Shown here piece by piece: positions 1 to 5,215 of a stretch of DNA of 7,528 nucleotides. The stretch covers positions 1 to 7,528 of the forward strand of contig JAQGJO010000247.1 of the NCBI GenBank assembly GCA_028290595.1, in the 5' to 3' direction. Each line of letters opens with the position of its first letter. Position 1 is the stretch's first letter. The notes below the pieces were generated by a model. It was given only the letters and a program-made list of their open reading frames with translations, had not been told where the DNA came from and did not search any database. A program made the translations under genes and the position numbers. The DNA is from Hyphomicrobiales bacterium (GTDB lineage Bacteria > Pseudomonadota > Alphaproteobacteria > Rhizobiales > Beijerinckiaceae).

Positions 1-740
1 AGACTTTCGCTGACCATTACAGCCAGGCGCGACTGTTCTTTCGCTCGCAGACGCCCATCGAACAGGCCCATTTGGCGAGCGCCATCGTTTTCGAACTGTC
101 CAAGGTCAGTTTCCCCCATGTACGGACGCGCATTCTCGGCAATCTGCGCAATGTCGATGAAAGTCTGGCCAAGCGCGTCGCGGCCGGACTCGGCATCGAT
201 CTCCCGCCGAAGTCGGAAGCCGCGGTCGAGCCCGTAAAGATGGATGACTCGCCGGCTCTTCGCATCGTTGGCAAATATCCCGAAACATTGGACGGGCGCG
301 CTGTCGGAATCCTGGTCAGCGATGGCGCTGACGGCAAGATCGTCACGGCTTTGCGCAAGGCTGTCGAAGCCGAGGGCGCGGCGGTGAAGATCATCGCGCC
401 GAAGGTCGGCGGCGTCACCTTGAAGGACGGCAAGCTGCTCGAAGCCGATGCCCAATTGGCCGGCGCGCCCTCGATCATGTTCGATGCGGTCGCAGTCGTC
501 CTGTCCGAGGCCGGCTGCAAGCAACTGCTCAAGGAGGCCGCGGCGGTGGATTTCGTCCGCGACGCCTTCGGCCACCTCAAGGCCATCGGACATTCGGCCG
601 AGGCAGCGCCGCTGCTGCAAAAGGCGGGCGTCGAGCCCGACGCAGGGATTGCCGATCTCTCCAAAGCCGTCGCTGGCTTTGTGAAGCCGGCAAGCGGACG
701 GCAATGGGACCGCGAACCGAAAGTGCGCACCTTGGCGTGA
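1..740 (+). CDS. katE: Large-subunit (clade 2, HPII-type) catalase, C-terminal part only
   Basis: This is the 3' end of a catalase that dismutates hydrogen peroxide to water and oxygen in the cytoplasm. The frame is open from base 3 with no start inside the window, so the 245 residues seen are the tail of a longer protein. The first part (DHYSQARLFFRSQTPIEQ, then a helix with FELSKV) is the catalase-related helical domain seen in heme catalases. From about residue 84 of the fragment (ALRIVGKYPETLDGRAVGIL) comes the extra DJ-1/PfpI-like flavodoxin-fold domain found only in large-subunit catalases. That domain includes the typical FVRDAFGHLKAIGHS segment. It is structural in this family and has no known catalytic activity. 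The heme-binding core and the promoter lie outside the window. No T-tailed terminator follows the TGA stop, and an EcfG-type promoter begins 24 bases after it. The family assignment is firm; the symbol follows E. coli usage. Confidence 0.92.
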   Translation, partial: TFADHYSQARLFFRSQTPIEQAHLASAIVFELSKVSFPHVRTRILGNLRNVDESLAKRVAAGLGIDLPPKSEAAVEPVKMDDSPALRIVGKYPETLDGRAVGILVSDGADGKIVTALRKAVEAEGAAVKIIAPKVGGVTLKDGKLLEADAQLAGAPSIMFDAVAVVLSEAGCKQLLKEAAAVDFVRDAFGHLKAIGHSAEAAPLLQKAGVEPDAGIADLSKAVAGFVKPASGRQWDREPKVRTLA

Positions 741-764
741 TTTTTAGGCGGCGAGGCCTGGATC

Positions 765-789
765 GGAACCAATCACCCTTTGTGTCGTT
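765..789 (+). promoter_or_regulatory. EcfG-type (general stress response) sigma promoter
   Basis: GGAAC at 765-769, sixteen bases, then CGTT at 786-789. This matches the alphaproteobacterial EcfG consensus GGAAC-N16/17-CGTT exactly. Transcription would start near 796 and read the small ORF at 861 and the exported protein at 1018. It lies in the spacer just after the catalase stop codon and points away from it. The match is seen directly; activity is inferred. Confidence 0.7.
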
Positions 790-796
790 ATTCCTA

Positions 797-816
797 GGGG
801 CGTGTCCGCACGCCCC
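797..816 (+). promoter_or_regulatory. GC-rich hairpin at the predicted transcript 5' end
   Basis: GGGGCGTG, the loop TCCG, then CACGCCCC form a perfect 8-bp stem. No T-run follows on either strand, so it is not a standard intrinsic terminator. It starts about where a transcript from the 765-789 promoter would begin, so it may be a 5' stabilising stem-loop, or it may help end catalase transcripts. Confidence 0.5.
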
Positions 817-860
817 GAATTCCTCATTGAGGTCATTTTCGCCTGGAAAGGTGATTTCGG

Positions 861-980
861 ATGCCTCGCGCTTTGTGGATTCTTCTGGCGTACCTGCATT
901 CCGGTGCGTTCGTAATTGCCATCGGCGCGGGTGTCATGAGCTTCGGCATATTGAGTTTGCGACTGATAGGCATTGGCTGA
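861..980 (+). CDS. Possible 39-residue hydrophobic membrane peptide
   Basis: This is a short ORF from ATG 861 to TGA 978-980. The product opens MPRALWILLAYLHSGAF and is hydrophobic almost throughout. A central stretch of about 22 residues, rich in Ile, Ala, Gly and Phe, could cross the membrane once, with basic residues near both ends (Arg3, Arg34). A partial Shine-Dalgarno sequence (AAAGGTG, 847-853) sits 7 bases upstream. It lies between the EcfG-type promoter at 765-789 and the exported-protein gene 37 bases downstream, so the two may be co-transcribed. I do not recognise a family. A 39-codon ORF in GC-rich DNA can arise by chance, so the case rests on its composition, ribosome site and position. 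Confidence 0.35.
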   Translation: MPRALWILLAYLHSGAFVIAIGAGVMSFGILSLRLIGIG

Positions 981-1017
981 GAGCCGGTTTTGTTGCCTTC
1001 CTGAAGGAGGACTACCG

Positions 1018-1341
1018 ATGCGATTTACCCCGATCTTTGGAGTTTTTGGTCTTTTTGCCGTCTGCCTCGTCGCGGTCGGCGCGAATTTGTCCCAACCGCC
1101 GATGCCACAGTCGAGCGAGCAGATCGCCTTGTCGTCGGATCGCCGGGTTGAATTGGCCGGTACAATCGAACGCCAGGGCTTTACCTGCCCGGAAGCCAAA
1201 TCAGCTGTTTACGAGAAAACCGATCAGACCGAGGTGTCCGTCGTCGTTGAATGCGGCGCCAAAGGTGCAGCCCAGGCGGATACCCAATATCGCATCACCA
1301 TGCTGTCGGCCGGACCGACCAGGGTCGAGCGCAAATCCTGA
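1018..1341 (+). CDS. Small exported protein of unknown function (107 aa)
   Basis: ATG 1018 is chosen because a strong Shine-Dalgarno sequence (AAGGAGG, 1004-1010) stands 7 bases before it; an in-frame TTG at 973 has no such site. Residues 1-23 look like a Sec signal peptide: a short basic start (MRF), a hydrophobic core (FGVFGLFAVCLVAVGA) and likely cleavage near AVGA/N. Cys16 sits in the hydrophobic core but lacks a good lipobox (AVC), so a lipoprotein is unlikely. The mature part, about 84 residues, is soluble. It has two cysteines (in GFTCPEAK and VVECGAK) that could form a disulfide in the periplasm, and a beta-rich end (YRITMLSAGPTRVERKS). I do not recognise the family. The upstream EcfG-type promoter suggests a role in stress or the cell envelope; that is inference. 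No clear terminator follows. Confidence 0.8.
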   Translation: MRFTPIFGVFGLFAVCLVAVGANLSQPPMPQSSEQIALSSDRRVELAGTIERQGFTCPEAKSAVYEKTDQTEVSVVVECGAKGAAQADTQYRITMLSAGPTRVERKS

Positions 1342-1424
1342 CTGACAGACGCGGGAGCGATCGTCACAACTTTAACGAGTGTAGGCATATCGCCTCGACA
1401 CGGGGCTTTTCCCAACGGAGACCA

Positions 1425-1439
1425 CGCAGGTTGCCTGCG
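1425..1439. repeat. Short inverted repeat downstream of the exported-protein gene
   Basis: CGCAGG, TTG, CCTGCG: a 6-bp perfect stem with a 3-base loop, 84 bases after the stop codon at 1341. No T-run follows, so it could at most be a weak or Rho-assisted end point. Confidence 0.35.
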
Positions 1440-1597
1440 CGGCATATAAAGACCAATGGGTTAGCCGCGTTCTCGGAATCAAAAAATGAACCCGCGACCG
1501 TATCTTCGATCTACACGAGGTTCGCCAAAATAAATAATTGAATCAAATAATTCCGCCATGAATCGCAATCAATGACTCAAGCCGGATAACGGCTGAA

Positions 1598-1613
1598 AAT
1601 TCCACGTGAAACA
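1598..1613 (-). promoter_or_regulatory. parS-like (ParB-binding) 16-mer, or a CACGTG operator
   Basis: AATTCCACGTGAAACA matches the chromosomal parS consensus form TGTTCCACGTGAAACA at 14 of 16 positions. The CACGTG core and one half-site (GTGAAACA) are intact; the first two bases differ. The site is intergenic. It may be a degenerate ParB site, a site for another CACGTG-binding regulator, or chance. Confidence 0.35.
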
Positions 1614-1651
1614 CGGGCTGTTGGCCGGCGTGGCTCAAAAAGCGCCACCAT

Positions 1652-1676
1652 GGAACGGTCCAGCCGATGTCGCGTT
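1652..1676 (+). promoter_or_regulatory. EcfG-type (general stress response) sigma promoter for the first BA14K gene
   Basis: GGAAC at 1652-1656, sixteen bases, then CGTT at 1673-1676: a second exact match to the EcfG consensus with the same spacing as the one at 765-789. The -10 element overlaps a perfect palindrome, GCGTTAACGC (1672-1681). Transcription would start near 1683, giving a leader of roughly 148 bases before the ATG at 1831. Confidence 0.7.
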
Positions 1677-1791
1677 AACGCAACTTGGGCGGTCCCTTCG
1701 CGATGGATGCCCGGCGGCCTGGGTGCCTGTGCGCAGCCCCTTTTGGTCGAAAAGCTCGAACGTGCTGCCTGAACGTTCATCCGCAACATCT

Positions 1792-1812
1792 GTCTGCAAA
1801 GGGTCTGCAGAC
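1792..1812 (+). promoter_or_regulatory. Hairpin just before the ribosome site of the first BA14K gene
   Basis: GTCTGC (1792-1797) pairs with GCAGAC (1807-1812) across a 9-base loop, ending 8 bases before the Shine-Dalgarno GGAGG (1821-1825). The 3' half is also part of the palindrome GTCTGCAGAC (1803-1812). ACGTTCATC occurs at 1773-1781 and again at 1811-1819, flanking the hairpin. A similar hairpin precedes the second paralogue. Confidence 0.45.
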
Positions 1813-1830
1813 GTTCATCTGGAGGATGCT

Positions 1831-2241
1831 ATGATCAAAGCTGTGATGATCGGGACCACAATAGCGGGTCTTGGATTGACGTGCGTTGCCCCGGCCTCGG
1901 CGCAGAGCGAATACCGGAGCGGCGTGTATATCGTCCCGGCTCCTGCGCCCGTCTACGAAGAGCCCGCCTACGAGACCCGTCCGGTACCGCGGGTCTACCA
2001 GCCGGACATCTATGAAAATCGTCCGGGCTATTATCGCCGGCCGGCCGCGGTAATCCCGCCCGCTCCCATCCCCGGCGGCACCATCCGCACGCGGGTGGAA
2101 CCGGTTTATCCCGCCGAAGCAGTACCGGAATATCGTCCGAGACAGGATTCCGTCTCCTACTGCATGTCCCAGTACCGGACCTATGATCCGGCGAGCGGCA
2201 CCTACCTCGGCTATGACGGGCTGCGTTATCCCTGTCCGTGA
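1831..2241 (+). CDS. BA14K-family exported envelope protein, Pro/Tyr-rich paralogue (136 aa)
   Basis: ATG 1831 follows GGAGG (1821-1825) by 5 bases; a longer in-frame reading from a GTG at 1606 would run through the promoter and has no ribosome site. Residues 1-24 are a Sec signal peptide ending APASA/Q. Cys18 lies inside it but is not in a lipobox. Residues 25 to about 105 are rich in Pro, Tyr, Arg and Glu, with repeated short units such as PAPAPVYEEPAYE and little predicted fold. The last 30 residues carry the BA14K motif: YCMSQYRTYDP, then GTYLGYDGLRYPCP, with Cys111 and Cys135 likely forming a disulfide. The family is named after the immunoreactive 14-kDa protein of Brucella abortus, which has been linked to lectin-like binding and envelope integrity; its function here is inferred. 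Unlike its neighbour, it has no glycine-rich or membrane-like segment. An EcfG-type promoter upstream suggests stress induction. Confidence 0.88.
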   Translation: MIKAVMIGTTIAGLGLTCVAPASAQSEYRSGVYIVPAPAPVYEEPAYETRPVPRVYQPDIYENRPGYYRRPAAVIPPAPIPGGTIRTRVEPVYPAEAVPEYRPRQDSVSYCMSQYRTYDPASGTYLGYDGLRYPCP

Positions 2242-2267
2242 ACGACCGATCTGAAGGCCAACATGTA

Positions 2268-2294
2268 AAGGCCCGGCCATTGCGCCGGGCTTTT
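2268..2294 (+). terminator. Intrinsic terminator after the first BA14K gene
   Basis: GCCCGG (2271-2276) pairs with CCGGGC (2285-2290) across an 8-base loop, followed by TTTT. Flanking A and T bases could extend the stem past one bulged G. It is weaker than the related terminator after the second copy because the T-run is only four bases. Confidence 0.75.
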
Positions 2295-2348
2295 GTGGGC
2301 AATTGCCGAGCTTTTGCATCCGGAAATTAGGAAATATTTCGCAAGAGC

Positions 2349-2384
2349 GACGGAACATTCGACCCAGGACGGCATTGTTCCGTC
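2349..2384. promoter_or_regulatory. Perfect 9-bp inverted repeat upstream of the second BA14K gene
   Basis: GACGGAACA (2349-2357) and TGTTCCGTC (2376-2384) are exact inverse copies 18 bases apart, ending 58 bases before ATG 2443. It could be an operator for a dimeric regulator or a leader stem-loop. The left arm contains a GGAAC, but no CGTT follows at 16 or 17 bases, so this is not a consensus EcfG promoter. Confidence 0.45.
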
Positions 2385-2411
2385 CCGGGCCGGCGAGGGT
2401 TTGTATGCTGC

Positions 2412-2428
2412 GAGAGCCAGACGCTCTC
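2412..2428 (+). promoter_or_regulatory. Hairpin just before the ribosome site of the second BA14K gene
   Basis: GAGAGC (2412-2417) pairs with GCTCTC (2423-2428) across the loop CAGAC, four bases before the Shine-Dalgarno GGAGG (2433-2437). It occupies the same place as the hairpin at 1792-1812 in the other paralogue, with different stem bases. Confidence 0.5.
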
Positions 2429-2442
2429 ATTTGGAGGATCAA

Positions 2443-2886
2443 ATGTTCAAGTTTGTCATGATCGGCACAGCTCTCGCCGGCCTTGGCTTGGCGTCCGTAG
2501 CGCCGGCTTCGGCGCAGGCGGCAAGACCCGATCCAGCCGTCACGGCACCGTCGGCGGCTTCCGTCACTCCGGTCCAATTCCGCCGCGGTTGGGGCGGCGG
2601 CGGTTGGGGCGGTCGCGGCTACTACGGCGGATATCGCCGTGGTTGGGGCGGTGGATGGGGCGGCGGCGCAGCCGGCCTCGGCCTTGGTCTGGCGACCGGC
2701 GCGATCATCGGTGGCGCCATCGCCTCGCAGGCGCAGCCATATCCCTATTACGGATATGAACCGGCTCCGGTTTATGAAGGTGGCGGCGGCGATACGACGG
2801 CCTACTGCATGTCCCGGTTTAGATCCTACGACCCCGGCAGCGGGACCTATCTGGGCTACGACGGCTTCCGTCATCCCTGTCCGTGA
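2443..2886 (+). CDS. BA14K-family exported envelope protein, Gly/Trp-rich paralogue with glycine zipper (147 aa)
   Basis: ATG 2443 follows GGAGG (2433-2437) by 5 bases. Residues 1-24 are a signal peptide nearly the same as in the upstream paralogue (MIGT, then VAPASA/Q). Residues 47-75 are a low-complexity stretch of Gly, Trp, Tyr and Arg built from GWGGG-like units. Residues 76-95 are hydrophobic with regularly spaced glycines (GLGLGLATGAIIGGAIAS), a glycine-zipper-like segment that may insert in or pack against a membrane. A Pro/Tyr linker leads to the BA14K motif in the last 30 residues: YCMSRFRSYDP, then GTYLGYDGFRHPCP, with Cys122 and Cys146. This layout (signal peptide, Gly-rich part, zipper, BA14K motif) is common for the family in Hyphomicrobiales. 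Its exact role is unknown; a periplasmic or outer-envelope location is inferred. A strong terminator follows, and no promoter consensus is obvious upstream. Confidence 0.9.
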   Translation: MFKFVMIGTALAGLGLASVAPASAQAARPDPAVTAPSAASVTPVQFRRGWGGGGWGGRGYYGGYRRGWGGGWGGGAAGLGLGLATGAIIGGAIASQAQPYPYYGYEPAPVYEGGGGDTTAYCMSRFRSYDPGSGTYLGYDGFRHPCP

Positions 2887-2908
2887 CACGGTCTGAAGCG
2901 CAAATCAT

Positions 2909-2939
2909 AAAGGCCCGGTCATCGCGCCGGGCCTTTTTT
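2909..2939 (+). terminator. Strong intrinsic terminator after the second BA14K gene
   Basis: AAAGGCCCGG (2909-2918) pairs perfectly with CCGGGCCTTT (2927-2936) across an 8-base loop, and the T-run continues to 2939 (six T). It separates the BA14K units from the oxidoreductase operon. Confidence 0.92.
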
Positions 2940-3072
2940 CGTCTTCAGCGAGCCGGATAGCCGGCGTCTCCGCGCCGAAATTGCGCTTGCAATAATTCCA
3001 CGCTGTCGTGAAATGCGCCTGCCTGCACAACGGTCAAGCCGAACCAGCAGGGAAGTGCACGGGGAGAACCGC

Positions 3073-5214
3073 ATGGCGGAAGTGTCGTTCGGCAAGGAAA
3101 TCGAACTGCTGAAGCTCGGCAAGGGCGATACCTTTCATGGCGAGGGTATTCTGGCCGTCACCAAGGCGCTGCTGCAATCGGGCGTCTCCTATGTCGGCGG
3201 CTATCAGGGCGCGCCGGTGTCGCATCTGCTCGACGTCATGGTCGAAGCCAAGGAGCTGATGGGCGAGTTGGGCGTCAACGTCCAGTCCTGCACCAATGAG
3301 GCGTCGGCCGCAGCCATGCTCGGCGCATCGATCATGTATCCGGTGCGCGGCGCGGTGACCTGGAAATCCATCGTCGGCACTAATGTCGCCGCTGACGCAT
3401 TGTCGAATCTGTCATCGCCCGGCGTCATGGGCGGCGCGCTCATCGTCGTTGGCGAAGACTATGGTGAAGGCGCCAGCGTCATCCAGGAACGCACCCACGC
3501 GTTCGCGATGAAATCGACCATGTGGCTGATGGACCCGCGCCCCAACCTCACGACCATCGTGCGCATGGTCGAGAAAAGTTTTGAGCTGTCGGAAGCTTCC
3601 AACGCGCCCGTCATCATGGAATTGCGCATCCGCGCCTGCCACGCCCGCGGCGCCTTCGAGGCCAGCGACAATATCGCGCCGAAAATCTCCGCCCGCGAGC
3701 TGCAGAAAATGCCAGCGGAATTTCTCTACGACCGGCTCGCCCATCCGCCCGTGACCTACCGGCACGAGAAGCTGAAGTTCGACGTGCGCATGCCCGCCGC
3801 GCGAAAATTTATCGCCGATCACAAACTCAATGAAGTGTTCGACGGCAAGCACGACGACGTCGGCCTCATCATCCAGGGCGGCCTTTACAACGGTCTTATC
3901 CGCGCTTTGCAGGAGTTAGGCCTCGCCGACATGTACGGCCGCACCGACATTCCCATCCTGGCGCTGAATGTCGTCTATCCCCTGGTGCCCGATGAGATCG
4001 TGAAATTCGCCGCCGGCCGCAAGGCGGTTGTCGTCGTCGAGGAAGGCCAGCCTGAATACATCGAGCATGAAATCGGCGCCATTCTGCGCCGCGCCGATCT
4101 CAACACGGTGCTGCACGGCAAGGACATCTTCCCCCAGGCCGGCGAATACACGTTGGAAGTTCTGGTCGATGGTCTGATCAAACTGCTGTCGCGGCATCTG
4201 CCGGCGCTTGATCTGGAAAAGGGGAGCGCCTTCGTCAAGGAAGTCGCGGGCCTGCGCACCAAGGCGCAGGCGGCGCTCGCCGGCCCCTTGCCGCCACGGC
4301 CTCCCGGATTCTGCATCGGCTGTCCGGAGCGCCCCGTCTTCGCGGCGCTGAAACTGGCCGAACGGCAGGTCGGCAAAGTGCATGTGTCCGCCGATATCGG
4401 CTGTCATGCCTTTGCGACGTTCGAACCGTTCTCGTTCGGCAATTCTATTCTCGGCTATGGCATGAGCCTGGCGTCGAGCGCCGGCGTGCAGGGCTTTTCC
4501 GAGAAACGGCCGATCGCCATCATGGGCGATGGCGGCTTCTGGCATAACGGCCTGCTGTCGGGCGTCACCTCCTCGCTGCTCAATCACGGCGATCAGATTC
4601 TGGTCATCATGAAGAACGGCTATACGTCGGCGACGGGCACGCAGGACGTGCTGTCGACGCCGGGTCCGCAGGCGCAAGCCTTGGCGTCGGGCGCTTCGAG
4701 CGTCAATTCCGATCTGACCATAGAGAACACGCTGAAGGGCATGGGCGTGAAATGGTTGCGCACCGTCGACAATTACAGAGTGGGCGACATGCGCAAGACC
4801 ATCGTCGAGGCGATGCGCACGCCGTTCAGCGGACTGAAGGTCATTATCGCCGAAGGCGAATGCCAGCTCGAGCGCCAGCGCCGCCTGCGGCCGGTCCGCG
4901 CCCGGTTGCTCGGCCAGGGCAAGAGAGTCGTGCGCGAGCGCTTCGGCGTCGATGAGGACACTTGCACCGGCGATCATTCCTGCATCCGCCTGTCGGGCTG
5001 TCCGACCCTGACGGTGAAGCCGTCGTCCGATCCGCTGAAGACAGATCCCGTGGCGCATGTCACCAATGGCTGCGTCGGCTGCGGGCTGTGCGGCGCCAAT
5101 GCCCATGCGGCGACCTTGTGTCCGTCATTCTATCGCGCCGAGATCGTCACCAATCCCACCTGGTTCGACCGCGCCAAATCCGGCTTCCGCCGTGCCCTGA
5201 CCAGGACAGCCTGA
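3073..5214 (+). CDS. iorA: Indolepyruvate (arylpyruvate) ferredoxin oxidoreductase, alpha subunit (713 aa)
   Basis: This is a thiamine-diphosphate enzyme subunit of the 2-oxoacid:ferredoxin oxidoreductase family. IorAB decarboxylates indolepyruvate and related arylpyruvates with CoA to aryl-acetyl-CoA and reduces ferredoxin. ATG 3073 is chosen for its GGGGAG site (3061-3066); ATG 3013 in the same frame has none. Residues 20-190 are the pyrimidine-binding domain, with GYQGAPVS (43-50) and the expected cofactor-activating Glu76 in NEASAAA. A middle domain spans about 250-390. The diphosphate-binding domain follows, with CIGCPERPVF at 414 and GDGGF (485-489) to Asn515. The tail is a two-cluster ferredoxin domain. 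Its second motif is complete (Cys667, 670, 673, 683), but the first reads CTGDHSC (631-637) to Cys643, with Asp634 where the second cysteine is expected. The next gene starts one base after the stop. The exact substrate cannot be read from sequence. Confidence 0.9.
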   Translation: MAEVSFGKEIELLKLGKGDTFHGEGILAVTKALLQSGVSYVGGYQGAPVSHLLDVMVEAKELMGELGVNVQSCTNEASAAAMLGASIMYPVRGAVTWKSIVGTNVAADALSNLSSPGVMGGALIVVGEDYGEGASVIQERTHAFAMKSTMWLMDPRPNLTTIVRMVEKSFELSEASNAPVIMELRIRACHARGAFEASDNIAPKISARELQKMPAEFLYDRLAHPPVTYRHEKLKFDVRMPAARKFIADHKLNEVFDGKHDDVGLIIQGGLYNGLIRALQELGLADMYGRTDIPILALNVVYPLVPDEIVKFAAGRKAVVVVEEGQPEYIEHEIGAILRRADLNTVLHGKDIFPQAGEYTLEVLVDGLIKLLSRHLPALDLEKGSAFVKEVAGLRTKAQAALAGPLPPRPPGFCIGCPERPVFAALKLAERQVGKVHVSADIGCHAFATFEPFSFGNSILGYGMSLASSAGVQGFSEKRPIAIMGDGGFWHNGLLSGVTSSLLNHGDQILVIMKNGYTSATGTQDVLSTPGPQAQALASGASSVNSDLTIENTLKGMGVKWLRTVDNYRVGDMRKTIVEAMRTPFSGLKVIIAEGECQLERQRRLRPVRARLLGQGKRVVRERFGVDEDTCTGDHSCIRLSGCPTLTVKPSSDPLKTDPVAHVTNGCVGCGLCGANAHAATLCPSFYRAEIVTNPTWFDRAKSGFRRALTRTA

Positions 5215-5215
5215 G

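Larger units (their letters stand above)
1342..1651. other. Intergenic stretch with no convincing gene
   Basis: No ORF here has a ribosome site or protein-like composition; the longest start-to-stop reading from ATG 1486 gives 15 codons. The stretch holds a short hairpin (1425-1439), an AT-rich patch at about 1525-1555 with AAATAATT repeated at 1532-1539 and 1545-1552, a small inverted repeat AGCCG/CGGCT at 1580-1594, and a parS-like site at 1598-1613. The AT-rich patch stands out against the GC-rich surroundings. Confidence 0.6.
1792..2939 (+). repeat. Tandem duplication of a BA14K expression unit
   Basis: Two copies share four parts in the same order: a pre-SD hairpin containing CAGACG with TGGAGGAT at the ribosome site; a 24-residue signal peptide with MIGT, AGLGL and VAPASAQ in matching positions; a C-terminal BA14K motif with clear DNA similarity; and a terminator built on GCCCGG/CCGGGC with CTGAAG upstream of it. 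The middle coding parts and the upstream promoter regions differ. Copy 1 runs to about 2294 and copy 2 from about 2412 to 2939. This looks like an old tandem duplication followed by divergence. Confidence 0.75.

Noticed and set aside
704..1345. Plus-strand ORF overlapping the catalase end and the exported-protein gene
   Set aside because: It crosses a promoter, a hairpin and a well-supported gene in another frame; the product is Arg/Ser/Pro-rich without any recognisable domain.
1525..1613. Possible replication origin (AT-rich patch plus parS-like site)
   Set aside because: No cluster of DnaA boxes is visible and no origin-linked genes (dnaA, parAB, hemE, gidA) are in the window.
1606..1830. 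N-terminal extension of the first BA14K gene from a GTG
   Set aside because: The extension would cover the EcfG promoter and hairpin and bury the signal peptide inside the protein; the ATG at 1831 has a good GGAGG site.
2352..2379. A third EcfG-type promoter at the GGAAC upstream of the second BA14K gene
   Set aside because: GTT occurs only after 20 bases and without the preceding C, outside the 16-17 base spacing.
1777..2889. Long minus-strand ORF (370 codons) opposite both BA14K genes
   Set aside because: It runs antisense through two well-supported genes and a terminator, has Arg/Ala-rich composition typical of a shadow frame in GC-rich DNA, and matches no family I know.
3013..3072. Upstream ATG giving a 20-residue longer alpha subunit
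   Set aside because: No ribosome site before it, and the added residues (MRLPAQRSSRTSREVHGENR) do not look like part of the family; GGGGAG correctly spaces ATG 3073.
3916..5106. Long minus-strand ORF (396 codons) opposite the alpha subunit gene
   Set aside because: Mirror of a strongly conserved enzyme gene; the His/Ala/Arg/Gln-rich product is typical of a GC-rich shadow frame.
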